Under the pieces are notes generated by a model, which was given only the letters and a program-made list of their open reading frames with translations, made no database searches and was not told the origin of the DNA. Of a stretch of DNA of 64,000 nucleotides, positions 17,150-27,011 are shown piece by piece. Position 1 is the first letter of the stretch. Every line of letters starts with the position of its first letter. The position numbers were made by a program, and so were the translations under genes. The DNA lies in assembly GCA_963971535.1 (NCBI GenBank), contig OZ020591.1:10751336-10815335 (forward strand), read 5' to 3'. This stretch comes from Notolepis coatsorum (taxonomy: Eukaryota > Chordata > Actinopteri > Aulopiformes > Paralepididae).

Positions 17150-20100
17150 TTAGGATGACAGCAGAGCCCTGACTTGTACAGCCATCGTCTGAATGAGCCT
17201 ATTAACTGGCCTGATTAGTCTCCCCCGCCTAGTGTAAACCCCTTGAGGTACCTCAACTACACTCGGTGTGACATCGACAATGGCCGATTCAGGTTCACTC
17301 ACTGGTACAAATAAGGATGCACTACAAGGGGCCTCCTCCGAAGCAATCATGTCTCCAGTAAATGATTCCACAGTTGTCGTGTCCGACGACTGATCACTAT
17401 CCTGATAAACAATTACAGAGTATGACTCCTCTGATTCAACATCTGCATCTGGTCCCTCCATCCAAAAGTGGCGTGGTTTCTTCAGTTTACACTCCTGCTC
17501 CTCACCATTATGTGACTCAAGTGTAATTCTATGATGTTGATCACTACTCATGCTCCCCACCTGTTCCTCTGCTGGCTCTGATACACCCATCCCTGTCGTG
17601 GTATCTACTACCCCCTCCACACTGGACTCAGGAAGATGAGCAACCCACCGGGCAGTTCTCAGCTCATCCTGATCAGAATCATCTGTCATTTCCTCACTCG
17701 GAACAGTGCCAGGAATAGACACCTCAATCTCTGGCTCATCCCATGACGGCAGAGGCAGGAAATTGACGGGCATAATCAAGTTCCTATGAACAGTCTTAAT
17801 CCTCCCTGTGACAGGATGACGGATACTGTATATGTTCAGCCCACTGTTTTTACACACTACAGTATAGACGGCACTCTCCCAGCGGTCAGCTAACTTTTTC
17901 TTGCCTCGCTCCCCCTTATTTGCCAGTAAGACCCGATCCCCCTTCTCTACCGCATGTCCCTTTAACTGTCTGTTATACACCTCAGCTTGCCTGGTCTGTT
18001 GCTTCTCAGCATGCTTCTGAGCAAGTGCCATTGCTTCCCTTAGATCCTTTCCCAGTGACTGGACATACTTATCCACATCTACCGTATCTCCATCCAAAAG
18101 GACACTCTGAAACATGACATCGACAGGTAATCTCGGAGTGCGACCAAACATCAAAAAGAAGGGTGGGACCCCCGTGGTCTCATGCACTGTACAATTATAA
18201 GCAAACGTCAAAGTGTTCAACATCTGAGGCCATTTCACCTTGGAACGAGGTGGCAAAGCACGGATCATACTACCTAAAGTGCGGTTTAGACGTTCTACTT
18301 GTCCATTTCCCATAGGATGGTATGGCGTGGTATGGGATTTTTCAACCCCTGCCATCTGAAGCATTTCTGCTATGAGTGCACTCTCAAAATTAGCTCCTCT
18401 GTCGCTATGAATGCAGGCTGCAAAACCATAAACAGAAAAAAAGTTATTCCAGAGCACTCTGGCCACCGTCTTTGCAGTTTGATTGGGACACGGATAAGCA
18501 CACGCTAGTTTGGTAAAATGGTCAGTTATAACAAGCACATCAATGGACTTATTATTGGCATCCTCAGCCGACCAAAAGTCAATACACACCAACTCCAGTG
18601 GTGCAGTGGTGACTATAGATACCAGCGGAGCCTTAGCCTCCGGCTCAGGTGCTTTGCTCAGTACACATCTCTTACAATGACTCACATATTCTTTGACATC
18701 CTTTTCCATGGAGTCCCAATAGAAACGTTGTCTAGTGAGCCACAATGTGCGCTGCTGGCCCTGGTGCCCAGCCTCATCATGCACCCCTTTCAGCACCTGT
18801 CCTCTCAGAGCGCTCGGTACCACATATTGAAAGACCTTCTTCTTACTCACAACGTGTTTTGAAACACGGTACAACACTCCTAATTTTGTTGTGAGTTTTC
18901 CCCACTGTCTCAGTGTGCGGTTCGTTTCTTTCGACTCTTGAACTCTCTCTCTTCGAGATGGGCGGCGGCCTCTATCTACAAAGAATTTGACTCTACCAGT
19001 GACAGGGTCCTGGCACTGTTTGTCGTACAATTCCTCATGAGTGAGGACAGGCAATGGGCTCTGTCCCATGGACACCAACCTTTCTAGCTGCTGCACATGA
19101 GAGACTGCTCTCATAGCTGCGCCATCCTCCCAACAGCGATGTGTGTGGAGTACAGCAGATACCTCTTCACGAGATATGCTCCCACTGTCACTACCCACCT
19201 CACCACTGGCCTTAAGGGAACTCTGAATGGACAACCCTAGGCCCTTCCTCCTCACCTCTGGTTCCTCACAGGTAAGACGGAACATGTTCTGCACGTCATC
19301 CACCTCCAAGCCTCTAGCCTCCCTCAACAAGACATCATACGAGGTCCTTGTCAGCCTGTGCATCACCCTAGGCTTAGCAAACGGCTCCCTGCTCAGTGCA
19401 TCAGCTACTGTATTTTTAGGCCCAGGGATGTACTGAATGTCAAAATCAAAAGGTGCCAGCTTAGCCACCCATCTCTGCTCGCATGCATCGAGTTTTGGCT
19501 TTGTGAGGATGTACTTAAGGGGATTATTATCTGTCCACACTGTAAATTTATGTCCTCGCAGCCAATGGCTAAACTTGTCGTGTATAGCCCATTTCATGGC
19601 GAGAAACTCAAGCCTATGAGCGGGATATTTAGACTGAGCATGATTCAGAGATTTACTAGCAAAAGCTATGGGCCTGGCTGTGCTACACCCTTCCTGCACT
19701 TGTGAAAGCACAGCTCCCAGTCCGCTAGTGGATGCATCTACAGACAATAAAAATGGCTGAGAAAAGTCAGGGTGAGCCAACAGAGTTTGTCCCACCAATG
19801 CGGCTTTTAACGCCTCAAAGGCCTCCCTACACTCCACAGTCCAGTCTGCTGCACTAAGCTTACGAAGGGGGGCAGCTCTCTTGCTTTTTACTTTGCCTCT
19901 CCGTGGCTTCTTCACACCCGTGGTCAACTGAAACAGTGGTCTTGCAACTACAGAGCAGTTCTTAATGTAATGTTGATAATACACCATCATTCCTAAAAAT
20001 GACCGGATTTTATTGGCAGACGGGGTGACCCCATCCGACTCCATAATATCGCTCTCCGTCACACCCACTATCGCCTGCACCTTATCGGGGTCTGTGGCTA

Positions 20101-21886
20101 TCCCCTCCCGAGAAACAATGTGTCCCAAAAACTTCAGTGACTTTCTCAGAAACTGACACTTAGATGGAGACAACTTCAGGTTGTGTTCTCGTAAACGCTG
20201 AAATACCATCTCCAGCCTCTGCAAGCTCTCTTCTTCCGACTTGCCAAAGACCAGAAGGTCATCTAAGTAACAAAGAAGACTCAGTGAGTTCTGATCACCA
20301 AAGATTGTGAGCATCATTCTCATGAACGTAGCTGGACTGTTACACAGCCCCTGGGGCATACGGTTATATTCATGTAAACCGAGAGGAGAGGAAAACGCAG
20401 TGTATTTCTTATCATCCTCATGCAGTGGGACATTGTAATACCCGGATGTCAAATCCATGGAACTGAAAAAGGTATTGCCTCCCAGCGCTGCAAGTACATC
20501 TGCTTGATGAGGTAATGGATGTGCATCTTTCACAGTACGAGCGTTTAACCACCTGAAATCTGTGCACAATCTCAATTCCCCATTCTTTTTCCAACAAAGG
20601 ACAAGGGGGGATGCATACTCGCTACTCGACTTCCTAATTATCTCCCTGTCCTCCATCTCGTTCAGAGTCTCTCTCAACTTTTGGTAATGGGCGGGGGAGA
20701 GCCTCCGGTAAGGTAACCGAAAGGGTCGATCGTCAGTCAGTCGGATACGGTGACAGAAGCCACCAGCCTCACCACAATCCAACCGGTGTCTAGAAAACAC
20801 ATCCTCATAGTTCTCGATCAGATCAGTCAGTCTATCTTTCCAGACTGGTGAGACCTGGCAGTCATCAACTGACAGGTTCTGGAGCCCTAGACTAGCCAGT
20901 CTATCGTTCCCCCTAGCTACATTGTTGCTATCACAACTCCTAGCTGTCAGACTGCCGTGAGAGCTGCCACTACTCACTCTACCGGCATTCTGGTGGACTG
21001 ACGTGTCCGTATCATTGTCAAAATCTTCTAATGCAATGCATGGATATACGTCAGCCACTTTTGCATTTCTTCTCAAGGTGATAGCCTTGTTAGTCGGATT
21101 TATAATCTTGACAGGAAGCCACCCATCCCCCCAGAGAGGTGTAACTACCCTGCCAACTAGTATGTTACGGTGCACACAACGAGAGGCGCTGGGCTCAACA
21201 ATAACAGTACTTCCCATAGACAGTTTTGTCTTGGGTGGGAGACGACCCCACACTACATGCTCACTCATCGGTTCAAGTGTTACGGCCTGTTTCAACTTGA
21301 CTGTTCCCACTTTGTCAGGAATTTCCTCCCCCCTCCATCTCTCAAGATTGGCCATGAACCTGATAAACTGACTGTTTTCGTCCTGACATGGTGACTCAGC
21401 TTTTCCCAATATGCGCCAGTAGGCCCCCGTGGATTTGAACTGTCTAATTAAGGGCTTCATCACATTGGTGCCTATAATGAGCTCATCTACCTGACCCTCC
21501 ACTATTAAGACTGGTACTATGTATTCAAAACCGTAAAGCTTAAGTTTCAGCTCACACGTTCCCACCGGGCTAGTTTGTTTCCCACCACACCCCACAAGAA
21601 CAACATTGGTAGTCGATATTAGATCACCCGTCACTACTCCTGCCTCCCTCAGCCGAGGAACCACATCAGCGCGCAGAGAAGTAGCCATGGATCCACTATC
21701 TAACATCCCCTGTAACTCAACCTTGTCTCCTGTCAATACGGTGGTGAAAAATAAACTGTCACTCTGGGATGTTCTGGTCACATTCTGCATAATTACTGTC
21801 TTGTCTTTGGGTGCTGCTTCACAAACAGACGTATATACAGACTGGATATCATCATTGCAATTGGAGGAAAAACCATAGGGGCCCAC
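17150..21886 (-). CDS. pol: Gypsy Pol polyprotein, about 1578 aa or more
   Basis: The frame is open upstream of 21886 into the end of gag, so Pol is probably made by a -1 shift rather than from its own start. The protease has LDSGS (about residue 61). RT has YLDDLLVFG (about 539). RNase H has SVDAS (about 716) and WTDNNPL. The integrase HHCC zinc domain runs from HDEAGHQG to CKRC (about 1040-1075), followed by acids in CIDFW (about 1102), HSDRGANF (about 1159) and QVERLNR (about 1197). A long acidic, Ser-rich tail follows. The order is canonical for Gypsy. No stop interrupts it, so it may be functional. Gag lies immediately upstream on the same strand. The clade within Gypsy was not determined. 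Confidence 0.93.
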   Translation of the reverse strand: MGPYGFSSNCNDDIQSVYTSVCEAAPKDKTVIMQNVTRTSQSDSLFFTTVLTGDKVELQGMLDSGSMATSLRADVVPRLREAGVVTGDLISTTNVVLVGCGGKQTSPVGTCELKLKLYGFEYIVPVLIVEGQVDELIIGTNVMKPLIRQFKSTGAYWRILGKAESPCQDENSQFIRFMANLERWRGEEIPDKVGTVKLKQAVTLEPMSEHVVWGRLPPKTKLSMGSTVIVEPSASRCVHRNILVGRVVTPLWGDGWLPVKIINPTNKAITLRRNAKVADVYPCIALEDFDNDTDTSVHQNAGRVSSGSSHGSLTARSCDSNNVARGNDRLASLGLQNLSVDDCQVSPVWKDRLTDLIENYEDVFSRHRLDCGEAGGFCHRIRLTDDRPFRLPYRRLSPAHYQKLRETLNEMEDREIIRKSSSEYASPLVLCWKKNGELRLCTDFRWLNARTVKDAHPLPHQADVLAALGGNTFFSSMDLTSGYYNVPLHEDDKKYTAFSSPLGLHEYNRMPQGLCNSPATFMRMMLTIFGDQNSLSLLCYLDDLLVFGKSEEESLQRLEMVFQRLREHNLKLSPSKCQFLRKSLKFLGHIVSREGIATDPDKVQAIVGVTESDIMESDGVTPSANKIRSFLGMMVYYQHYIKNCSVVARPLFQLTTGVKKPRRGKVKSKRAAPLRKLSAADWTVECREAFEALKAALVGQTLLAHPDFSQPFLLSVDASTSGLGAVLSQVQEGCSTARPIAFASKSLNHAQSKYPAHRLEFLAMKWAIHDKFSHWLRGHKFTVWTDNNPLKYILTKPKLDACEQRWVAKLAPFDFDIQYIPGPKNTVADALSREPFAKPRVMHRLTRTSYDVLLREARGLEVDDVQNMFRLTCEEPEVRRKGLGLSIQSSLKASGEVGSDSGSISREEVSAVLHTHRCWEDGAAMRAVSHVQQLERLVSMGQSPLPVLTHEELYDKQCQDPVTGRVKFFVDRGRRPSRRERVQESKETNRTLRQWGKLTTKLGVLYRVSKHVVSKKKVFQYVVPSALRGQVLKGVHDEAGHQGQQRTLWLTRQRFYWDSMEKDVKEYVSHCKRCVLSKAPEPEAKAPLVSIVTTAPLELVCIDFWSAEDANNKSIDVLVITDHFTKLACAYPCPNQTAKTVARVLWNNFFSVYGFAACIHSDRGANFESALIAEMLQMAGVEKSHTTPYHPMGNGQVERLNRTLGSMIRALPPRSKVKWPQMLNTLTFAYNCTVHETTGVPPFFLMFGRTPRLPVDVMFQSVLLDGDTVDVDKYVQSLGKDLREAMALAQKHAEKQQTRQAEVYNRQLKGHAVEKGDRVLLANKGERGKKKLADRWESAVYTVVCKNSGLNIYSIRHPVTGRIKTVHRNLIMPVNFLPLPSWDEPEIEVSIPGTVPSEEMTDDSDQDELRTARWVAHLPESSVEGVVDTTTGMGVSEPAEEQVGSMSSDQHHRITLESHNGEEQECKLKKPRHFWMEGPDADVESEESYSVIVYQDSDQSSDTTTVESFTGDMIASEEAPCSASLFVPVSEPESAIVDVTPSVVEVPQGVYTRRGRLIRPVNRLIQTMAVQVRALLSS

Positions 21887-21912
21887 ATTGTCCTCCTTTG
21901 AACGAGGGCCGG

Positions 21913-23319
21913 CTAGTTTTCCTGGGGAGGCCCAGCCTGTCTCTGACCAGGGGGCTGTCTAGGAGTGGTCTGCCCACAATAGATACCAATATGCCCTGGA
22001 CTCAGACACTTGAAACACAGCCTGTGCGTCCTGCAATGTGTCCTAGTATCGTGCTCCAAACTGCCACAAACCTGACATTCTTGAGAAGGTCTGGGGAACT
22101 GCCTATGGGGGCCATTTTGTACGTAAGGACCATTTTGTACAGACTGAGTGTTGTTGCCTAACGCTATTTCTAACACTCTCAGAACCCTATCCATTGTGTT
22201 ATTCTCAGCTACAGGCGTCAGCTGCTCTAGCTCTGTACTACTGACAGCCACAGGTGACGCGCTCTGTTCGTGATTAACAACCACCCTCTCCTGTGATGAC
22301 TCAATGGCGACCACTTGTTGTGTCAACCGACCTCGACTCGCTCTATGTTCTCTCAAATATTCATCCAAATGTCCCTGCACCTCACCTGCTGTCCACTCAC
22401 GAGATGGCTTACTTTTGAACACTAAAGACAACTCCTTATCGGGGCAGTTACGGATGAACATGAGAACTAGATGCTTGCTCAGGCTAGTCTGAGATTCCCC
22501 CTTACTAAGAAGACACTGCTCTGTGGCTTCTGCTGCTTTGTTAAGCCTAATCCAATAGTCAAGAGAATTCTCGCTTGCATATGCTTTGACTGCATAAAAG
22601 TCAGCTAATGGAAGATCTGAGTGAATAATATCACCAAAATGTTGTCTCAAAATGCTAAAAATAACACCCACCTCACTGACAGTTGAGTTGCTACGCAGCC
22701 ATACTTTGGTAACGTCCCGGGCCCTCCCCATTAGCTTGTTCATAACCTCCTCAACTTGTTCAGTTCCAGTACAGTTATTTTTCTTTCTGAGATACGTCCT
22801 CATGAGTTCCTCCCACTCAAAAACAGAACACTTATCTGTGTTGTCCCCTCTAAAATAGGGTGGGGCATTTGCATCTGAACGTAACACGAGATTCATTTTG
22901 GATGCATCAATCACAGTATTCCCACATTGGTCAGGTTGGAACGTCTGTTGGGGATTTTGAGAAGCTAATACAGGTGAAATCCCCGTGATTGTGTTCTGCA
23001 TTAACGTCATCCTAATAGCTTCCCCTATTTCTGACCCAATGGATCTTATCAAATTGGCCATTTGACTGGGGGATGTTTCAACACTAGTGTTGTTGATTTC
23101 ACCAGGTGAGGGAACAACCGGAGTGAAAAGTAACGATTGGGCATTTTTCTCTAAGTGACCCTCTACACTCCTCCTTTCAGGACTAGAGGAACCTGAGCCA
23201 CCTTGACTCCCCGGAGTAGACTGCATAACCGGTGTGTAATCGAGAACCCCTCTCCCTCTCCCCACAGTCACGTTCCTTGTAGGAGTGTTTCCTTCATTCA
23301 AAGTCATTTTCAATATCAA
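21913..23319 (-). CDS. gag: Gypsy Gag protein, 468 aa
   Basis: It starts MILKMTLNEGNTPTRNVT. A Gly/Ser/Pro-rich N-terminal region is followed by a helical Gag core (about residues 150-320). The C-terminal half has a Cys/His cluster, CQVCG...H...C, followed by a classical CCHC knuckle CFKCLSPGHIGIYC near residue 445. The tail is Pro/Gln/Gly-rich. Gag packages element RNA into particles. It overlaps the pol frame, which is one base back. GGAAAAC (21916-21922 on the minus strand) sits directly before the gag stop and may be where the shift happens, though it is not a classical heptamer. An in-frame second Met at residue 5 could also be the start. Confidence 0.9.
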   Translation of the reverse strand: MILKMTLNEGNTPTRNVTVGRGRGVLDYTPVMQSTPGSQGGSGSSSPERRSVEGHLEKNAQSLLFTPVVPSPGEINNTSVETSPSQMANLIRSIGSEIGEAIRMTLMQNTITGISPVLASQNPQQTFQPDQCGNTVIDASKMNLVLRSDANAPPYFRGDNTDKCSVFEWEELMRTYLRKKNNCTGTEQVEEVMNKLMGRARDVTKVWLRSNSTVSEVGVIFSILRQHFGDIIHSDLPLADFYAVKAYASENSLDYWIRLNKAAEATEQCLLSKGESQTSLSKHLVLMFIRNCPDKELSLVFKSKPSREWTAGEVQGHLDEYLREHRASRGRLTQQVVAIESSQERVVVNHEQSASPVAVSSTELEQLTPVAENNTMDRVLRVLEIALGNNTQSVQNGPYVQNGPHRQFPRPSQECQVCGSLEHDTRTHCRTHRLCFKCLSPGHIGIYCGQTTPRQPPGQRQAGPPQEN

Positions 23320-23574
23320 ATGGTACTTTTACCGTTTTACTCTTCAGTGTGTTTTAGGTAACACACTCAAAATCAATAAACTTGATTAGAGACTATCTTT
23401 TTCAAAGGATTCAGTGCTCTCCAGCCTCCTCAGGAACAGACCTCAGGAACAGGCGGCGAATGCAGCGTCCCCGTGACCAGGTCGCGCCAGCAGCATCCAC
23501 GCGTCTAGGCCGCACATGAAGCCTCCACGTCTCTCCAGCTACACCGGTGGTCGGCCTCTGCTGACCAGTTGATC
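23320..23574 (-). other. Gypsy 5' leader
   Basis: About 255 bases between the primer site and the gag start. No coding evidence. The region probably includes the packaging signal by position only. Confidence 0.5.
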
Positions 23575-23592
23575 CGGCTTGTCTCGGCACCA
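23575..23592 (-). promoter_or_regulatory. Primer binding site of the Gypsy element
   Basis: On the minus strand, two bases after the LTR end, the sequence reads TGGTGCCGAGACAAGCCG. The TGG start and position fit a tRNA primer site. I could not assign the tRNA with confidence. Confidence 0.6.
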
Positions 23593-23594
23593 GT

Positions 23595-24568
23595 TGTAGC
23601 GTGATCGAATCTGCGTTGTGTCTGGTGTGAGGTGGACGTAGACTCAGACAATGGTACCCAGTTGATGGTTGTTTATTTGGTAATCCTGTTAATCAAAACA
23701 GCACGTACACAAGACATGGCGGCGTTAGCGACCGTCATCAAAGTGCAGTCCACCTCTTGCTCTCGTTCTCATCAAGCACAAAGAGAACGCGCGCACATTT
23801 TAAAACAGCGCGCCGTCTACAGTTACAATCATTAATTACATGTAGCTCAGTACAAGTCAGCTTCAACAACAACATATGAAACAACATGAAATGAAAGGCA
23901 GTGTGTAGACATTAATTAAACCGAAATACAAAAACAACGGTTCATACCTGTTAATCAAAACAGCACGTACACAAGACATGGCGGCGTTAGCGACCGTCAT
24001 CAAAGTGCAGTCCACCTGGTATTGCCAAACAGAATACTGAGTTAGTACACGAACGTACTATGGCTGGTTTACACAGGGCGAATTAATGTCATTACACAAC
24101 AGAGTATCTCAGCACCAAAACCAAAACACAAATCAATTGTACAAGTTATACATTGCAATTAAATCCCATATTAAGTAACCGAAAGCGCATACCTCTTGCT
24201 CTCGTTCTCATCAAGCACAAAGAGAACGAGCCCTTGCGCCAGCGTGTCTCTTGTCAACAAGCCGGCTAAACCATTTTGTACATTAGTTGAACGTATTTAC
24301 AATACAACAATTACTCAATGGAAAGATATCCTATCTTCTCTAAACCCATTATAAAAGACCCAAAAGGGATTTCGTTTGGAGAATTGGTAACTCAATGTGA
24401 GGAAATTAATATAAAGTAGTAACCAAGACACCCCTCCAAAACTCTAGAGTGGGCTCGGTCCACTTTGTTCCTTCAAAGTAAAAGTGTTTCCATTTTGACC
24501 TACTTATTTAAGATAAAAGATACCAGTTTCTGTCCATGATTCTAGCATAACAACTTCACTCTGCTACA
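23595..24568 (-). repeat. Gypsy 5' LTR (974 bp), complete
   Basis: On the minus strand it starts TGTAGCAGAGTGAAG and ends CACGCTACA. It contains the same AB / A-intron-B arrangement as the left LTR (A 23686-23753 and 23948-24015; B 23754-23789 and 24193-24228). Confidence 0.9.
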
Positions 24569-24572
24569 CTAA

Positions 24573-25108
24573 CACACAAATTAGCTGAGTCCAGTACAAA
24601 ACAAAAACGGTATTTCTTCAGTGTTCACCAAACACACAAAAAACTGATAATCCAAAAGGGCTGTTTCCAAAAACTCACCAGAGCGCAACGCGTAAAGCGG
24701 GCAGATAACGACACGCAGCTCCAAACGGGGAACCAGGTTCTCCACAGCGGTTCTCCACAAAAAGGTCCTGGAGAGAAAGAAGACAGGAACAGCGACGGGG
24801 AAAGGCAGGTATATGCAGTTGTATTCCAGAACGACCCAACATCGATAGCAAGGAGGTCTGTGTATATAAAGCCTTCAGGGGCGCCAATTACAAACTGTGA
24901 CAGCTGCGGGATGAGATTGATACTTGCTCCAAAAGCGTGTGGCGGGGAATGCACCAATCAACATAGTACCTTAAAGGAACGGAGCGTGTGGCGGGGAATG
25001 CATCAATCAACATAGTACCTTAAAGGAACGGAGCGTGTGGCGGGGAGCGGACTAATCAACACAGTACCTTAAAGGAGCGGAGCGTGTGGCGGGGAATGAA
25101 CCAATCCT
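24573..25108 (-). repeat. LTR (solo-type), U3 portion with promoter repeats
   Basis: This is the right half of the LTR split by the Gypsy element. On the minus strand it starts TGTGAGGATTGG. TTTATATACA (24861-24870) is a TATA-like box about 65 bp downstream of the repeat block, which supports minus-strand orientation. No target duplication could be matched at the outer edges, so the outer limits are approximate. Confidence 0.6.
24934..25108 (-). repeat. 49-bp tandem repeats in LTR U3 (3.6 units)
   Basis: Units start at 24934, 24983, 25032 and 25081, each beginning AGCGTGTGGCGGGG. On the minus strand every unit offers a CCCCGCC GC-box, and two units also have ATTGG (inverted CCAAT). They sit upstream of the TATA-like box, like retroviral enhancer repeats. 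Confidence 0.7.
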
Positions 25109-25150
25109 CACAATTCTGCAATCTGTTAAATAAAGTTTTCATTCATTGAT
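25109..25150 (-). repeat. LINE 3'-end fragment (CAAT/ATTG-type tail)
   Basis: ATTCTGCAATCTGTTAAATA and the following AAGTTTTCATTCATTGATT match, in reverse orientation, the pieces at 58690 and 59188 (TTGATTGATTGAAAAC...CAGATTGCAGAAT). This is a 5'-truncated non-LTR element tail. Confidence 0.55.
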
Positions 25151-25152
25151 TC

Positions 25153-25847
25153 AGGACCTCGGTGGGCAGGACCTCGGTGGGCAGGACCCCGGTGGGCAGG
25201 ACCTCGGTGGGCAGGACCTCGGTGGGCAGGACCCCGGTGGGCAGGACCTCGGTGGGCAGGACCTCGGTGGGCAGGACCCCGGTGGGCAGGACCCCGGTGG
25301 GCAGGACCTCGGTGGGCAGGACCCCGGTGGGCAGGACCCCGGTGGGCAGGACCTCGGTGGGCAGGACCCCGGTGGGCAGGACCCCGGTGGGCAGGACCCC
25401 GGTGGGCAGGACCTCGGTGGGCAGGACCTCGTGGGCAGGACCTCGGTGGGCAGGACCCCGGTGGGCAGGACCCCGGTGGGCAGGACCTCGGTGGGCAGGA
25501 CCTCGGTGGGCAGGACCTCGGTGGGCAGGACCCCGGTGGGCAGGACCTCGGTGGGCAGGACCCCGGTGGGCAGGACCTCGGTGGGCAGGACCTCGGTGGG
25601 CAGGACCTCGGTGGGCAGGACCCCGGTGGGCAGGACCTCGGTGGGCAGGACCTCGGTGGGCAGGACCTCGGTGGGCAGGACCTCGGTGGGCAGGACCTCG
25701 GTGGGCAGGACCTCGGTGGGCAGGACCTCGGTGGGCAGGACCTCGGTGGGCAGGACCCCGGTGGGCAGGACCTCGGTGGGCAGGACCTCGGTGGGCAGGA
25801 CCCCGGTGGGCAGGACCTCGGTGGGCAGGACCTCGGTGGGCAGGACC
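25153..25847 (+). repeat. 15-bp minisatellite, about 46 copies
   Basis: The unit is CCTCGGTGGGCAGGA. A C/T variant at the third base (CCTCGG or CCCCGG) alternates irregularly along the array. One unit near 25429 lacks a base. The period is a multiple of three, which creates long meaningless open frames. Confidence 0.95.
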
Positions 25848-26185
25848 CGTTCAGGGGACTTGAATGGGAATCATTTTACCATCTGTAGGAAAAACATTGG
25901 GTGGAGGGAGTGAGGTTCATTGTAGCCACCCATTGAATATCAAAACTATAGGTATTACAGCCGAAGTATTGTGTAGGTTCATAATCTTTGACGGAGGTAT
26001 ATTATTTAATTATTATACTATTACAACAAATAAAGGTAATTGTTTTAACTTAATATTTGAGAGAATGTGTTTTATATATCGTGATCTTTACTCATTTCCA
26101 TGGTAACTACTACAATACCCAGCATTATGCCTCTGCAAACTTCAACCAATCACAAGAGCATTTTCATTGCAGCTATGAATAAAAG
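25848..26185. other. Unassigned sequence
   Basis: AT-rich; no gene, RNA or repeat recognised. Confidence 0.5.
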
Positions 26186-26199
26186 GTTAAAAAAGGTTG

Positions 26200-26665
26200 A
26201 AAACAGGCGGTCGGGTGGCGTAGCGGAGATTGCGCTCGTCACCAATGCAAGAGGCTGCGGTCTCGACTCCCGGAGTCAGCATTGCCCTGCGGCTTGGGCT
26301 GATCGTCATACTAACTCGTTTGGCTGAGTTAGGGGGAGGGAAGTCGTGGGTGGGTCCTGGGCGTTGTGGACAGCGACCCCTACAGGTCAGGTCTGGGCGC
26401 CTGCTCAGCGAAAGGCAGGAAATGGTGAAGGCAGCGTGACCTCCCACGCGTTACGCTTCACCAATGAGAGTCCTCGCTGCCAGGTGAGAAGAGAGCCACT
26501 GGCTGTCTCCACATGTGTCGGAGGAAGCATGTGGTGGACTTCAGGGTTCCCTTGTACCGACCAGTAGGAGGAACATGCGCACAACAACCAGGTAGGGGAG
26601 GGGGGGAATTGGCACAACGACTAAATTGGGATGGGAGGAAAAATAGAAAATCAGGCGGAGAAAAA
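26200..26665 (+). repeat. tRNA-derived SINE (copy 1)
   Basis: It starts CGGTCGGGTGGCGTAGCGG, with A-box-like TGGCGTAGCGG and a B-box-like GGTCTCGACTCC near 26256. It ends with AATTGGCACAACGACTAAAT, then TTGGGATGGGAGGAAAA. A second copy at 38943-39420 aligns over its whole length. Pol III-transcribed SINE by structure. It has no intact tRNA cloverleaf, so it is not a tRNA gene. Confidence 0.75.
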
Positions 26666-27011
26666 GAAGATACATTTTTTTTTGAAAACTACTGCCTTTA
26701 AAAACAAACGAGTCAGGAAATCATGAGTATATAATTCCCATTGTGTATTCTGTCTGTTGTTTTACCCTTTTGGTTTCATAACATCAGCCTCTCAGCTCCA
26801 CAGCATTCGCTCACGGCTGGGCTTCAAATGCCGGGGAATATGGGTATGGGTACTGTAGTAGTTACCATGGAAACAAGTAAAGATTCAATCCCCAAGGTAA
26901 ACCCATTACCTTGAAGAACTCCTATGGTAAAATACCAAGTAAAAAATGTTGTTTGGAACCAGGCAGGTCTTAAACATTTTTGATGGCCCAGGTCTATAGT
27001 TATTTTCCTGA
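26666..27011. other. Unassigned sequence
   Basis: No coding or repeat evidence beyond short A-runs. Confidence 0.5.

Larger units (their letters stand above)
15833..24568 (-). mobile_element. Ty3/Gypsy retrotransposon with intron-containing LTRs (8.7 kb)
   Basis: It is flanked by ctaa (15829-15832 and 24569-24572) and inserted into the solo-type LTR. Near-identical LTRs (one visible substitution, G/T near 16692 versus 24456) bracket separate gag and pol frames in the usual Gypsy order. Both frames are intact, so the insertion is young. The 3' LTR lacks the first 28 bases of U3 present in the 5' LTR. Confidence 0.9.

Noticed and set aside
17920-21394. Several plus-strand frames opposite pol
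   Set aside because: Antisense shadows of the intact Gypsy pol; no motifs.
25146-25913. Two overlapping frames of Gly/Gln/Asp and Val/Gly/Arg/Thr repeats
   Set aside because: The 15-bp minisatellite has no stops in these frames. There is no sign of a gene around it.
26200-26270. tRNA gene
   Set aside because: Part of a 460-bp SINE repeated at 38943; the B box is degenerate.
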